Of a stretch of 64,000 nucleotides of DNA, positions 1 to 8,915 are shown in pieces. Location of the stretch: positions 62,001-126,000 of the forward strand of contig NZ_QOIN01000034.1 of the NCBI RefSeq assembly GCF_003323715.1, written 5' to 3'. The translations under genes were made by a program, and so were the position numbers. The notes beneath the pieces were generated by a model. That model saw only the letters and a list, made by a program, of their open reading frames with translations, had not been told where the DNA came from and did no database searches. Source of the DNA: Streptomyces diacarni. Lineage in GTDB: Bacteria > Actinomycetota > Actinomycetes > Streptomycetales > Streptomycetaceae. Every line of letters starts with the position of its first letter. Positions within the stretch are counted from its first letter, which is position 1.

Positions 1-710
1 ACGGCCCACTCCTCGACCTGTGGCCGCTGGGAGGCGATCTGCGCGAAGGCGGCGCGCAGCGTGCGGGCGGTCGGGCTGTCGTCCCGCGCCGCCAGCACGA
101 TCCGCCGGTGCCCCAGCGAGACCAGGTGGTCGAGCGCCAGGTGCGCGCCGTACCAGTGGTCGCTGCACACCGAGTCGTGCGCGTGCAACGGGGAGCCCGG
201 TGCGGGCCTGCGCTCCATCAGCACGGCGGGTACGGGCAGTTCGGCCAGCCACTGGGCGTCGAGCGCGGCCCCTTCCGCGCCGCGCCAGCGCGGCGAGACC
301 AGCAGGCCGCGAGCGCCCTGCTCCAACGCCTGGCGGGCCATGGCCTCTTCGGCGCCGGGATGGTGCCGGGCGATGTGCAGGGCCATCCGCACCCCGGCCT
401 CCTCCAGCGCGGCACGGGCGCCGCGTACCGCCTCGAAGAGGTAGGAGTGGTGCTCGGGCACGATCAGCCCGACCGCCGGAGCCGAGGCGTCCACCGGCGG
501 GGCCCCGCGCTGCTCGGGAACGGAGGACAGCGACCGCGCCACCCCGTGCCCCCGCTGTACCTCGCCCCGGCGCGCCAGCTCCTCCACGTCGCGCCGCAGG
601 GTGACGACGGAGACACCGAGTTCCTCGGCCAGCGCGGTGACCCGCACCTGGCCCCGTGCCCGTACCGCTTCCAGCACCCTCTCCCGCCTGGCGGCGGCCC
701 CCTCGCGCAC
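1..710 (-). CDS. DeoR/LacI-like sugar-responsive transcriptional regulator (3' end outside window)
   Basis: The first 236 codons of a DNA-binding regulator are present; the C-terminus lies beyond base 1. The N-terminus reads as a DeoR-type winged helix (RERVLEAVRARGQVRVTALA, then a TLRRDVEEL recognition helix). It is followed by a LacI/periplasmic-binding-protein-type effector domain that begins around VGLIVPEHH and contains SLGHRRIVL. The GTG at 710 is chosen because GAAAGGG lies 8 bases upstream. By family, such hybrids repress sugar uptake genes and release DNA on binding a sugar. The target cannot be named because the neighbouring gene on that side is not in the window. The family is clear; the ligand is unknown. 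Confidence 0.85.
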   Translation of the reverse strand, partial: MREGAAARRERVLEAVRARGQVRVTALAEELGVSVVTLRRDVEELARRGEVQRGHGVARSLSSVPEQRGAPPVDASAPAVGLIVPEHHSYLFEAVRGARAALEEAGVRMALHIARHHPGAEEAMARQALEQGARGLLVSPRWRGAEGAALDAQWLAELPVPAVLMERRPAPGSPLHAHDSVCSDHWYGAHLALDHLVSLGHRRIVLAARDDSPTARTLRAAFAQIASQRPQVEEWA

Positions 711-856
711 GGCGGTAACCCTTTCGTTTGACCGTTTCTCCCTACGATACGGTCGCCCCGCGCCGGCGTCCCGGAAACCGGCGTCCCGAGAACCGGCGCC
801 GCGGAAACCGGCGTCGCGCACCAGAAGCCGGGCGCCCCCGGGGTAGGTGTGTCAGA

Positions 857-880
857 CCGTCACCGCCCAAGGGGGTGACG
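857..880 (-). terminator. Hairpin after the peptide export operon
   Basis: CGTCACC (858-864) pairs with GGTGACG (874-880), just past the stop codon of the last export gene at 894. It is a plausible rho-independent-like terminator for the minus-strand operon. The rest of 711-893 shows no gene. Confidence 0.5.
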
Positions 881-893
881 ACTCGGTGACGTG

Positions 894-3749
894 TCAGTAC
901 CTCTGGCGCCGCACCAGGTCGTGGAAGGGCCCCGCGGTGTCGGCGAGCAGGGCGGCAGGGGCGCCCTCCTGCACCACGCGCCCCTCGGACATGACCAGGA
1001 CGCGGTCGGCGTCCATGACGGTGGACAGCCTGTGGGCGATCACCACCCGGGTGGCCCGCAGGGCACGCGTGGACTCGGCCACCACCCGCTGGGTCTCGTT
1101 GTCCAGCGCGCTGGTCGCCTCGTCGAAGAAGAGGACGCGGGGACGGCGCACCAGGGCCTGAGCGATCATCAAGCGCTGCCGCTGGCCGCCGGAGACGGTG
1201 CCGCCGCCGTCGGACAGCACGGTGTGCAGGCCCATCGGCATGGCCTTGATGTCGTCGGCCACCCCCGCCATCCGTGCCGCCTCCCACACCTCCTCCAGCG
1301 GAAACGTCTCGGCGCCGCAGATGCACTCCAGGATGGAGCCCGCGTGCGGCTGCGCGTTCTGCAGCACGACCCCGCACTGGCGCCGCACCGCCGCCTGGTC
1401 GAGGGCGGCGAGGTCCTGCCCGTCGAAGCGGACCTCGCCCGAGGTGGGCCTCTCGAAGCCGATCAGCATGCGCAGCAGCGTCGACTTGCCGCAGCCGCTG
1501 GGCCCGACGACGGCGACGAACTCGCCGGGCCGCACCCGCAGGGTGACCCCGTCCAGCGCCAGCGGCCCGTCCTCGGTGTAGCGGAAGGCCACCTCGCGGG
1601 CCTCGATCAACCCGCTCAGCTCTCCCGGCCGCACGCTGCCGCCGCGTACCTCGGGCGCCTCCCGGAGCACAGGCTTGAGCTGTTCGTACATCGGCAGCGT
1701 GGCGGCGGCAGAGATCAGCGAGTTGGTCAGCTGCGTGACGGAGGTGAGCATCATCGTCATGGCCGTGGTGAAGGTGAGGAACCCACTGGGGCTCAGGGCG
1801 CCCCGGGCAGGGCCCGCCAGCAGCACGAACAGCAGCAGCATCGCCAGCGGCAGGTAGACCGCGTTGACGACCGTGCTGAGGTTGCGGACGCGGCCCACCC
1901 GCCGCTGGAGCTCGCGGCTGCGCGCGAAGTCGGTGGCCCAGGCCGCGTACGCGAACGACTCGGCCGCCGCGACGCGCAGCTTCGGCAGCCCGCGCAGCGT
2001 CTGGAAGGCCCGGTTGTTGAGCTTGTTGTTCAGCGCCACCAACTGCCGCTGCCAGCGCAGCTGCCACAGGCCCAGACCCGCGAACACCGCCGCGATGACC
2101 CCCAGCACGCCCAGCGCCATCAGCGCCAGCGACACGCTGTGGACCAGCAGCAGCACCAGGTTGACCGCGGCCACCGTGCCCGACTGCACCACGACGGAGC
2201 TGATGCCCGACAGCACCCGCCGGATCGAGCTGACGCCCAGCGCAGCGCTGGCCAGCTCCCCGGTGGAGCGCTCCGCGAAGAACCGGGTCGGCAGCCGCAG
2301 CAGCCGGTCCCACACGGCCGGCTGCAAGGACGCCTCGATCCGCCCCTCGAGGCGCAGCAGTGCCGTGTTCTGCACCAGCATGAACGCCGCCGCCATCACC
2401 GTCGTGCCCACGAGCGCCGCCGCGGCCTGCGCGATGAGCCCCTTCTCCGCGTTCGGCACGTACACGCCGAGCACCTGCCCGGTGGCCACCGGCACCAGCG
2501 CGCCGAGGCCGACGGCCACCAGACCGCACGCCACCAGGGTCAGCAGGTCGCCGCGGGCGCCGTGCAGCGCGAACCGCAGCAGCCGCCGCGCGGGCAGCGG
2601 CTCCTCGGGCAGCGGGCGGTAGAACATCTGCGCCCGGGGCGCGAGCGTGGCCGCGTTCCGGCCGCCGATCCGCCACCGGCTGCCGCTGCCCGGCTGCACC
2701 GCCTCATACCGGCCGCGCCGCCACAGCAGCGCGACCGGGGCGCCGCTGGCCGCCCGCCTGCCCACCAGCGGCCCCGCGTTGCGCTTCCACCAGGTGCCCG
2801 TGAGCCGCACGGGCCGGGTGCGCAACCGCGAGTGGTGCGCCAGCCGTTCGACGGGGTCCGTACGCTCCTCGGTGGGCAGGCCGTCGTCGGGGACGTGCAG
2901 CGTGACCCCCGCGGCCTCGGCGACGGCCCGGCAGACCGCCACCACGGCGTCGTCCCCACCGCGGCCGCCCGTACCGCCCTGGTCACGGCCCGGGCCGCCG
3001 AGCGAGGCGAGCAGCGCCCGGTCGGCCTCCTCGCGCACGGCCTCGCCCGCCTCGATGCCGGCGGCCGCACGGTCCTCGTGGGCGCGCTCCAGCCGTTCGA
3101 TCCAGCGGTCCAGGGTCAGCAGCAGCCTCGTCAACTGGTCGACCATGTGCTGCCAGGTCGGCCCGTCGATCAGGAACGCGGCGGTGTCGGTGCCGTAGCG
3201 CACGCAGCCGGGGGCCAGCGGCATCCACAGGATGTCCTCATCGCCGCCGGCGCCCCCGGCGCCGCCGTGGGGCGCTTCGTGGCGGGACCCCTGCTGGGGC
3301 TGCCCGTCCAACGGCGCCTCGAACAGCACCCGCAGGCTCCGCCCGACGCCTCGCGCGAACGCGTCCTCCAGCGGCCCGAGCACCTGTTGCGCCCACGGGT
3401 CCGCGTACCCGTCCCAGGCCAGCTCCCGCAGCGGTATCCGGCGCAGCACCCCGCCACGCACCGGCCGCCCCACCAGGGTGTGGCGCGGGCCCTGGACCGG
3501 GCCGAGCAGCAGCGTGCCCGCCTCGAGCCTGCCCAGAAAGTGCCAGTGCCCGTCCCGGTCCGCGTCCACCGCGAAGACGTCCATCGCGCCCTCGGCCACC
3601 AGCCACAGCACGTGCGGCCCCTCCAGCGACATACCGCTGCCGGGCGTGTGCCACACCGCCGTGCCGAGCCCCGCGAAGTGCGCGAGCACCACGTCGGCCG
3701 CGGGGGAGACCTGCTGCGGCTGCTGGTGGGCCGGCTGTGCGTACGTCAC
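894..3749 (-). CDS. NHLM-type bacteriocin export ABC transporter, permease/ATPase without peptidase domain
   Basis: This 951-residue protein would sit in the cytoplasmic membrane and power peptide export. The first roughly 390 residues are the long, poorly conserved N-terminal region typical of the second ABC protein of NHLM (nitrile hydratase leader microcin) export systems. A six-helix transmembrane domain follows at about 400-690, then an ATPase domain. Walker A is GPSGCGKST (about 749-757), the signature is VSGGQRQR, Walker B is VLFFDEATSALD and the switch histidine is in VIAHRLST. It lies 89 bases downstream of the C39-containing transporter gene on the same strand and ends the operon. 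With that partner and the HlyD-like adaptor it should form one export machine. The function is inferred from domains and context; the natural cargo is presumably the GG-leader peptide encoded at 7146-7340. Confidence 0.9.
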   Translation of the reverse strand: MTYAQPAHQQPQQVSPAADVVLAHFAGLGTAVWHTPGSGMSLEGPHVLWLVAEGAMDVFAVDADRDGHWHFLGRLEAGTLLLGPVQGPRHTLVGRPVRGGVLRRIPLRELAWDGYADPWAQQVLGPLEDAFARGVGRSLRVLFEAPLDGQPQQGSRHEAPHGGAGGAGGDEDILWMPLAPGCVRYGTDTAAFLIDGPTWQHMVDQLTRLLLTLDRWIERLERAHEDRAAAGIEAGEAVREEADRALLASLGGPGRDQGGTGGRGGDDAVVAVCRAVAEAAGVTLHVPDDGLPTEERTDPVERLAHHSRLRTRPVRLTGTWWKRNAGPLVGRRAASGAPVALLWRRGRYEAVQPGSGSRWRIGGRNAATLAPRAQMFYRPLPEEPLPARRLLRFALHGARGDLLTLVACGLVAVGLGALVPVATGQVLGVYVPNAEKGLIAQAAAALVGTTVMAAAFMLVQNTALLRLEGRIEASLQPAVWDRLLRLPTRFFAERSTGELASAALGVSSIRRVLSGISSVVVQSGTVAAVNLVLLLVHSVSLALMALGVLGVIAAVFAGLGLWQLRWQRQLVALNNKLNNRAFQTLRGLPKLRVAAAESFAYAAWATDFARSRELQRRVGRVRNLSTVVNAVYLPLAMLLLFVLLAGPARGALSPSGFLTFTTAMTMMLTSVTQLTNSLISAAATLPMYEQLKPVLREAPEVRGGSVRPGELSGLIEAREVAFRYTEDGPLALDGVTLRVRPGEFVAVVGPSGCGKSTLLRMLIGFERPTSGEVRFDGQDLAALDQAAVRRQCGVVLQNAQPHAGSILECICGAETFPLEEVWEAARMAGVADDIKAMPMGLHTVLSDGGGTVSGGQRQRLMIAQALVRRPRVLFFDEATSALDNETQRVVAESTRALRATRVVIAHRLSTVMDADRVLVMSEGRVVQEGAPAALLADTAGPFHDLVRRQRY

Positions 3750-3838
3750 CTGGTACCTCGGCTGTCCTGACGTTTCCTGTGCTTCCTGGGGTTCTCGGGG
3801 TTCTCGGGGTTCTCGGGGCAGGCTTCCTGGCGCCGGAC

Positions 3839-6127
3839 TCAGTGCTCCCGCACGAGCCGCGCGTACGGCCCCTGGGCGGCCAGCAGTTCCTCGTGACGGC
3901 CCCGCTCGGCGACGCTGCCCCGCTCGAGCACCACGATCTCGTCGCTGTCGCGCACGGTGCTCAGCCGGTGGGCGATCACCACGCAGGCGCAGCCGCGGCG
4001 GCGCAGGTTGTCGATGATGACGGCCTCCGTCTCGGCGTCCAGCGCGCTGGTCACCTCGTCCAGCACCAGGACGCTGGGGTCGCGCACCAGGGCGCGGGCG
4101 ATCTCCAGCCGCTGCCGCTGCCCGCCGGAGAAGTTGCGGCCGTCCTGCTCGACGCGGCTGCGGATGCCGCCGGGCCGCCGTGCGACGTCCTCATGCAGTG
4201 CGGCGTCCCGCAGCGCGGCCACAACCGCCTCGTCGGTCAGGGATGGGTCCCACAGCGCCACGTTGTCGCGCACGGTGCCCTCGAAGAGGAAGACGTCCTG
4301 GTCGACGAAGGAGACGGAGGCGGCCAGCGAGCCGCGCGGCAGGTCCTCCAGGCGCTGCCCGTCGATGCGGATGGCGCCCTCCCACGGTGTGTAGAGCCCG
4401 GCCAGCAGGCGCGAGACGGTGGACTTGCCGCTGCCGGAACCGCCGACGAGCGCGAGCTGCCTGCCAGGGCCGACCGCCAGCGACAGCCCGGTCAGCAGCG
4501 GCTTGTCGAGCGGGTTGTAGCCGAAGGTGACGTTCTCCAGCATCACGTGCCCGGCCAGCCGGCGGGTGTCGGAGGGCGGTTCGCGGCGCGTGTAGAGAGG
4601 GTCGGCGGGGAACGTCTCGACGTCCTTGAGGCGGGCGACGTCGGCGGCGAAGTCCTGGATGCGGCCCGCCACCGCGTTCAGCCGGGTCAGCGGCGCGGTG
4701 AAGCTGGTGACCAGCGCCTGGAAGGCCACCAGCAGGCCCGCCGTGATGGCGCCGTCCACGGCGCGCTCCCCGCCGATCAGCAGGATCGCGGCGCTGTTGA
4801 GCGCGGCCAGCGTCGACGCCACGACGGCGAGCGCCGCGCTGGGCACCCCCAACCGCTGCTGCACGTCGAGGGTGGTGGCGTGCTGGCCGGCCCAGCGGCG
4901 GAAGTGACCCGCCTCGCCGCCGGTCGCCTTCATCGTCTCGATGAGCTGGAGACCGCTGTAGGAGGTGTTGGTGAGCTTCGCACGGTCGGCGCGCAGCTTC
5001 TGCGTTCCCGTCGCGCGCAGTCTGATCACGACGCGCATGGCGACGACGTTCAGCAGCGCGATCCCGACGCCGATCAGCGTCAGTTGAGGGTCGTAGGTCC
5101 ACAGCAGCACCGCGTACGCGACGACGACCACCGCGTCCACGCCCGCCGCCGCCAGGTCCCTGGCCAGTGTCTCGGCCACCGTGTCGTTGGACTGCAGGCG
5201 CTGCACCAGGTCGGCCGGGTTGCGCTGCGCGAAGAACGTCACGGGCAGCCGGAGCAGGTGCCGCAGGAAGCGCGCGCTGGTCAGCGTCGAGGAGATCAGC
5301 CGGGCCCGCAGCAGGTTGCCCTGCTGGAGCCCGGTGAGCACCGCCGTCAGCACGAGGGCCGCGCCCATCACCGCGAACAGCACACCCAGCAGCGAGTCCT
5401 GCCCGGCGAAGACGAAGGTGTCGATGTACGTACGGCTCAGCGCGGGCACCGCCGCGCCGACGACCACCAGCAGGAAACTGGCCACCACCGCGGCCAGCAT
5501 CGCCCCCGACGTGCCGCGCAGCCGCGCGGGCACCGCACCCAGGACACCCGGCTTCCGGCCGCCCCTGCGAAAGGACTCGCCCGGCGCGAAGGTGAGCACC
5601 ACCCCGGTGAACGCGGTGTCGAACTCCTCCATCGGCACGAAGCGGCGCCCGCGCGCCGGATCGTTGATGTGCACCCCGCGCCGGCCGAAACGGCGGCCCA
5701 TCCCGTCGAAGACGACGTAGTGGTTGAACTCCCAGAACAGCACGGCGGGCGCCCGCACCCCGGCCAGCGCCGCGGGCTCCATCTGCATGCCCTTGGCCGT
5801 CAGCCCGTAGCCGCGCGCCGCCTTCAGCAGGCTGCTCGCGCGGGAGCCGTCCCGGGAGACGCCGCAGGCGATCCGCAGCTCCTCCAGCGGCACATGGCGC
5901 CCGTGGTGGCCGAGCACCATGGCCAGCGCCGCGGCGCCGCACTCGACGGCCTCCATCTGGAGCACCGTGGGCGTACGGACACTCCCGCGCGCCCGGGGGC
6001 CCGGTGCCTTGGCCGCGGGGCGGGCCCGGTGCTCGTTGCGGTGCCGGCTGCTGCGCCGCGGGTCGCGGGCGCGGTCACGGTCCCGCTCTCCGGCGCGGGG
6101 CCCGGGCGGCTGGGGTGCGCCGGTCAC
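3839..6127 (-). CDS. NHLM-type peptidase-C39 ABC transporter (leader-cleaving exporter)
   Basis: This 762-residue protein would cleave a double-glycine leader and export the mature peptide. After a basic 50-residue tail, a peptidase C39 domain covers about 52-175. It has oxyanion Gln57 and nucleophile Cys63 in QMEAVECG, His136 in EFNHYVVFDG and Asp156 in INDPARG, so the catalytic set is complete. Six membrane helices follow at about 200-490. The ATPase domain has Walker A GGSGSGKST (562-570), signature FSGGQRQR and Walker B VLVLDEVTSALD. Its start overlaps the stop of the adaptor gene by 4 bases (6124-6127), implying translational coupling. An intact C39 domain beside a GG-leader peptide gene supports a real processing and export system. 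Confidence 0.93.
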   Translation of the reverse strand: MTGAPQPPGPRAGERDRDRARDPRRSSRHRNEHRARPAAKAPGPRARGSVRTPTVLQMEAVECGAAALAMVLGHHGRHVPLEELRIACGVSRDGSRASSLLKAARGYGLTAKGMQMEPAALAGVRAPAVLFWEFNHYVVFDGMGRRFGRRGVHINDPARGRRFVPMEEFDTAFTGVVLTFAPGESFRRGGRKPGVLGAVPARLRGTSGAMLAAVVASFLLVVVGAAVPALSRTYIDTFVFAGQDSLLGVLFAVMGAALVLTAVLTGLQQGNLLRARLISSTLTSARFLRHLLRLPVTFFAQRNPADLVQRLQSNDTVAETLARDLAAAGVDAVVVVAYAVLLWTYDPQLTLIGVGIALLNVVAMRVVIRLRATGTQKLRADRAKLTNTSYSGLQLIETMKATGGEAGHFRRWAGQHATTLDVQQRLGVPSAALAVVASTLAALNSAAILLIGGERAVDGAITAGLLVAFQALVTSFTAPLTRLNAVAGRIQDFAADVARLKDVETFPADPLYTRREPPSDTRRLAGHVMLENVTFGYNPLDKPLLTGLSLAVGPGRQLALVGGSGSGKSTVSRLLAGLYTPWEGAIRIDGQRLEDLPRGSLAASVSFVDQDVFLFEGTVRDNVALWDPSLTDEAVVAALRDAALHEDVARRPGGIRSRVEQDGRNFSGGQRQRLEIARALVRDPSVLVLDEVTSALDAETEAVIIDNLRRRGCACVVIAHRLSTVRDSDEIVVLERGSVAERGRHEELLAAQGPYARLVREH

Positions 6128-6930
6128 GGCAGCAGCCAGTCGACGGGCCGCTGCGCGGCGAGGTGGACGGCGCCGCTGACCGGCGTCGCCGTCTCGAGCG
6201 GGAAGGGCGGCCCGTCCTCACGCGACCACGCGTAGCCCGACCGGGTCGCCGACGAGCGCTCCAGGGAGACCAGCACGGCGCGGGGCTTGCCGCCGCGGGT
6301 GAACCGCTCGGCGAGCTCACGGTCGCCCAAGAAGCCGCTGATCTGCTGTGCGGTACGCGGCACGCGCCCGACGGCCTCGACGGTGCCGCGCAGGTGCCCG
6401 AACCGGTCGGCGGGCGCCGAGCCGACACTCAGGTCGACGGTGGCTCCCACCGGGAGGGCCGCTCCCTTGTCGGCGGGGACGTAGAGCATCGCGACGAGAG
6501 GGTCGTTCTCGCTCTTGACCCGTTCGACGGTGGCCACGTCCGCACCTGTGGTGACGACCGAACCGATCTCGGCGGCCAGCGAGGTGACACGGCCGCGCGC
6601 CACCGTGCGCACCGCCCGCACCCCGTGGTCGGTCCGCACGCTCACCACGGCCGCGTCGTCCGCGACCGTCTCGCCCTCCTTCACGTGCACGGCGGTCACC
6701 TGCCCCGCGACCGGGCTCTGCAGCACGTAGCTGCCCTCCGCGTGGGTGAGTACGCCGGGCGCGGTCAGCTTGGAGGACACCGTGCCGGTGAAGGACCACA
6801 CGCAGCCGGCCGCCATCACGAGCAGGGTGACCACGAGGACGAGCAGGCCCTGCGGCCGTGCGAACCGCACCGGAACGTCGAGTTCTTCCGGCGACTGCAG
6901 TTTTGCCAGCGCCTTTTTCCGGAACTCCAC
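6124..6930 (-). CDS. HlyD-like periplasmic adaptor of NHLM export system
   Basis: This 268-residue single-pass membrane protein has its membrane helix at about 28-48. The helix is followed by a lipoyl/barrel-sandwich segment (VLQSPVAGQVTAVHVKEGET) and further beta-rich sequence, the architecture of membrane-fusion proteins in NHLM bacteriocin systems. It would help pass peptide across the envelope together with the two ABC proteins. The GTG start at 6930 is supported by AAGGAAAGG upstream. The gene is first of three exporter genes, lies 215 bases after the precursor gene and overlaps the C39 transporter gene by 4 bases. Two hairpins separate it from the precursor gene, which suggests lower expression than the precursor. 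Confidence 0.85.
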   Translation of the reverse strand: MEFRKKALAKLQSPEELDVPVRFARPQGLLVLVVTLLVMAAGCVWSFTGTVSSKLTAPGVLTHAEGSYVLQSPVAGQVTAVHVKEGETVADDAAVVSVRTDHGVRAVRTVARGRVTSLAAEIGSVVTTGADVATVERVKSENDPLVAMLYVPADKGAALPVGATVDLSVGSAPADRFGHLRGTVEAVGRVPRTAQQISGFLGDRELAERFTRGGKPRAVLVSLERSSATRSGYAWSREDGPPFPLETATPVSGAVHLAAQRPVDWLLP

Positions 6931-7000
6931 GTCACCTTTCCTTCACTGTTTCGCCGAAGTCGGCCACAAGGCGGGCGACAACGGCGCATGACCGTAACAC

Positions 7001-7030
7001 ATAAGCCCCGGAACGAAGTCCGGGGCTTAT
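7001..7030 (-). terminator. Perfect 12-bp stem hairpin between precursor and exporter genes
   Basis: ATAAGCCCCGGA (7001-7012) and TCCGGGGCTTAT (7019-7030) are perfect complements around a 6-base loop. The hairpin lies between the GG-leader peptide gene and the exporter genes, all on the minus strand. I infer a partial terminator or processing stop that lets the precursor be transcribed more than the exporter. No strong U tract is visible, so it could instead stabilise an RNA 3' end. Confidence 0.7.
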
Positions 7031-7083
7031 GGTTCGGGCCCGCGTCACCGGAATGACGAGCGGTTCCGGTACGGCGCGGTGAA

Positions 7084-7123
7084 GGTGTCGGTCAGTGACA
7101 CGCTTATGTCAGCCGATGACACC
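7084..7123 (-). other. Second hairpin with symmetric internal loop
   Basis: GGTGTC (7084-7089) pairs with GACACC (7118-7123), and TGACA (7096-7100) pairs with TGTCA (7107-7111). The two stems are separated by a 6x6 internal loop. It starts 22 bases past the precursor stop codon. Together with 7001-7030 it forms a double hairpin in the intergenic RNA, possibly protecting the precursor mRNA or attenuating read-through. Confidence 0.5.
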
Positions 7124-7145
7124 TTTATTTCGCCGGGCGGCCGAC

Positions 7146-7340
7146 TCAGGACTGGGCGCCCAGGGTGACGCCGACGTTGGGCAGGCCATCGGTGCCGACA
7201 CCGTTGACGGTGTTGCCGACCAGGCCTTCCACGCCGCCGACGGTCGCGCCGGCCTCGCTCACGGCCTCGTTGAGGATGCCGCCGGAAACGGCGTCCAGCT
7301 CGGCGTCGGCAAGCTCAGCGGTCTCGATGTGGTGACGCAT
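7146..7340 (-). CDS. Double-glycine-leader secreted peptide precursor (bacteriocin-like)
   Basis: This is a 64-residue peptide with a canonical GG leader: hydrophobic/acidic residues in ETAELADAELDAVSGG end at Gly20-Gly21, where a C39 peptidase would cut. The predicted 43-residue core begins ILNEAVSEAG. It is rich in Gly, Val and Ala, has no Cys, and contains a GxxxG spacing (GGVEG). Met at 7340 is chosen because AAGGG lies 10 bases upstream. An upstream in-frame ATG at 7358 would add six residues but has poor ribosome-site spacing. It is the first gene of the export operon. No lanthionine synthetase, YcaO, radical SAM or other modifying enzyme is nearby, so the product may be an unmodified bacteriocin or signal. 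Its activity is unknown. Confidence 0.85.
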   Translation of the reverse strand: MRHHIETAELADAELDAVSGGILNEAVSEAGATVGGVEGLVGNTVNGVGTDGLPNVGVTLGAQS

Positions 7341-7597
7341 GAATGCGTTTCCCTTCATTGCTTCCGGTTTTATGAGGGGGAATCACCCCAGGCGGCGTGA
7401 ATAACCGCTCGGGGCGCTCATCAGTCGGGCCAGGACAGGCCTGGAAAAACGGGCACATCCGAAACCGGTAGCAGCGGTTCCGCCCGACTGTGCGAAGAGC
7501 AGAACACGTGAGTCAGGCCGCTCGCCACTTGAGGGAGCAGCCGTCTCAAGATCTCCACATGGTGCACCCGACGTTTATGGACCGGCACACCCTCTTC

Positions 7598-7626
7598 TTG
7601 ACGGCTCCCCGCCGTGTCCCTACCTT
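7598..7626 (+). promoter_or_regulatory. Candidate housekeeping-type promoter for the sialidase gene
   Basis: TTGACG (7598-7603) and TACCTT (7621-7626) are separated by 17 bases, matching the spacing of HrdB-type promoters, and lie 46 bases before the sialidase start. The wider non-coding stretch 7359-7672 must also hold the precursor promoter on the other strand. I could not pick that one out. Confidence 0.45.
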
Positions 7627-7672
7627 CACCCAGGACAAGGGACGTCCTACCTCTGCCAGTTGGGGTCACTCG

Positions 7673-8788
7673 ATGCCGTACGAGAGTTCCGTACCCGAGA
7701 GTTCCGTACCGTTCCGCGCCGGAAGCGAGGGCTACGCCGCCTTCCGGATCCCCGCACTCGTGAAGGCGCCCGACGGCGCCCTCCTCGCCTTCGCCGAAGG
7801 ACGGGCCGACTCCGCCGACGACAGCGGCGACATCGACATCGTCCTCAGACGCTCCAGGGACGGCGGCCGCACCTGGGGCCCACTCCTCGCCGCCGCCACC
7901 AACGGCGACGGCACCGCGGGCAACCCCGCCCCGGTCGCCCTCGACGACGGCCGCGTCCTGCTCGTCCACGTCCGCGCCGCGGCCGACGCCACGGAAGCAC
8001 GCATCCGCCGCGGCGAGATCGCAGACCAGGACGGCCGCCGCGTCTGGCTCCAGTACAGCGAGGACAGCGGGCACGCCTGGAGCGCACCCCGCGAGATCAC
8101 CGGCGCCGCCAAGGACCCCGCATGGCGCTGGTACGCGACCACACCAGGACACGCACTCCAACTGGCGACCGGACCCTCAACCGGCCGGATCGTCGTCCCC
8201 GCCAACCACTCCACCCCTCCCACCGCACCCGGCGACGACGGCACCGAAGGCCGCTACAACGGCGGCCACGACCTGCTCAGCGACGACGGCGGCGCCACCT
8301 GGCGGATCGGCTACCGCGACGACGACCCCGACGGCCGCATCAACGTCAACGAGACCACCGCGGCCCAACTGCCCGACGGCACCGTCTACTTCAACACCCG
8401 CAACGACTCCAGCCTCCCCGCCCACCGCGCCGACGCCCGCTCCACCGACGGCGGCGCGACACTGACCGCGCCCTTCGCCCCCCAGGACAGCCTCACCACC
8501 CCCGTCGTCCAAGCCGGCGTCCTGCACCTGGGCGACCCGGACATCCTCCTCTTCTCCGCACCGTCGCACCCCCGCACCCGCCACCGCATGGCAGTACGCG
8601 CCAGCACCGACGGCGGCGCCCGTTGGCGCGTAGCCCACACCGTGGACGAGCGCCCGGCCGCCTACAGCGACCTCGTACGGGCGGACGACCACACCGTCGG
8701 CCTCCTCTACGAGACGGGCGACGACAGCGCCTACGAAACACTCACCTTCCGCCGCATCCCGATCGAAGCCCTCACCACACCGACCTGA
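7673..8788 (+). CDS. Exo-alpha-sialidase (GH33-like, Asp-box beta-propeller)
   Basis: This 371-residue six-bladed-propeller hydrolase is predicted to release terminal sialic acids. It has the sialidase FRIP motif (AAFRIPALVKAPDG, near the N-terminus) and repeated Asp boxes: SRDGGRTW, SEDSGHAW, SDDGGATW, STDGGARW. Arg residues likely to bind the carboxylate are present, but I did not verify the full triad. No signal peptide or membrane segment is visible, so the enzyme is either cytosolic or exported by an unrecognised route. The ATG at 7673 fits the start of homology and has GGGG 9 bases upstream. It stands alone between the export operon and a repeat region. Substrate specificity is inferred from family only. 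Confidence 0.85.
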   Translation: MPYESSVPESSVPFRAGSEGYAAFRIPALVKAPDGALLAFAEGRADSADDSGDIDIVLRRSRDGGRTWGPLLAAATNGDGTAGNPAPVALDDGRVLLVHVRAAADATEARIRRGEIADQDGRRVWLQYSEDSGHAWSAPREITGAAKDPAWRWYATTPGHALQLATGPSTGRIVVPANHSTPPTAPGDDGTEGRYNGGHDLLSDDGGATWRIGYRDDDPDGRINVNETTAAQLPDGTVYFNTRNDSSLPAHRADARSTDGGATLTAPFAPQDSLTTPVVQAGVLHLGDPDILLFSAPSHPRTRHRMAVRASTDGGARWRVAHTVDERPAAYSDLVRADDHTVGLLYETGDDSAYETLTFRRIPIEALTTPT

Positions 8789-8915
8789 CCAACCCCCGAC
8801 CTGTCCCGTACACCCACCCGCACCCGCCTGCGAGCCCCCCACGTGAACGATCGTGCGCAAGCGTGGCCCACCCCGCCGCCGACCGGCTGAGCCCGCTGGC
8901 TGCGAGGAGGACCAC

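Noticed and set aside
7421..8161. 246-codon minus-strand frame opposite the sialidase gene
   Set aside because: It is the mirror of Asp-box coding sequence; the plus strand has clear sialidase motifs.
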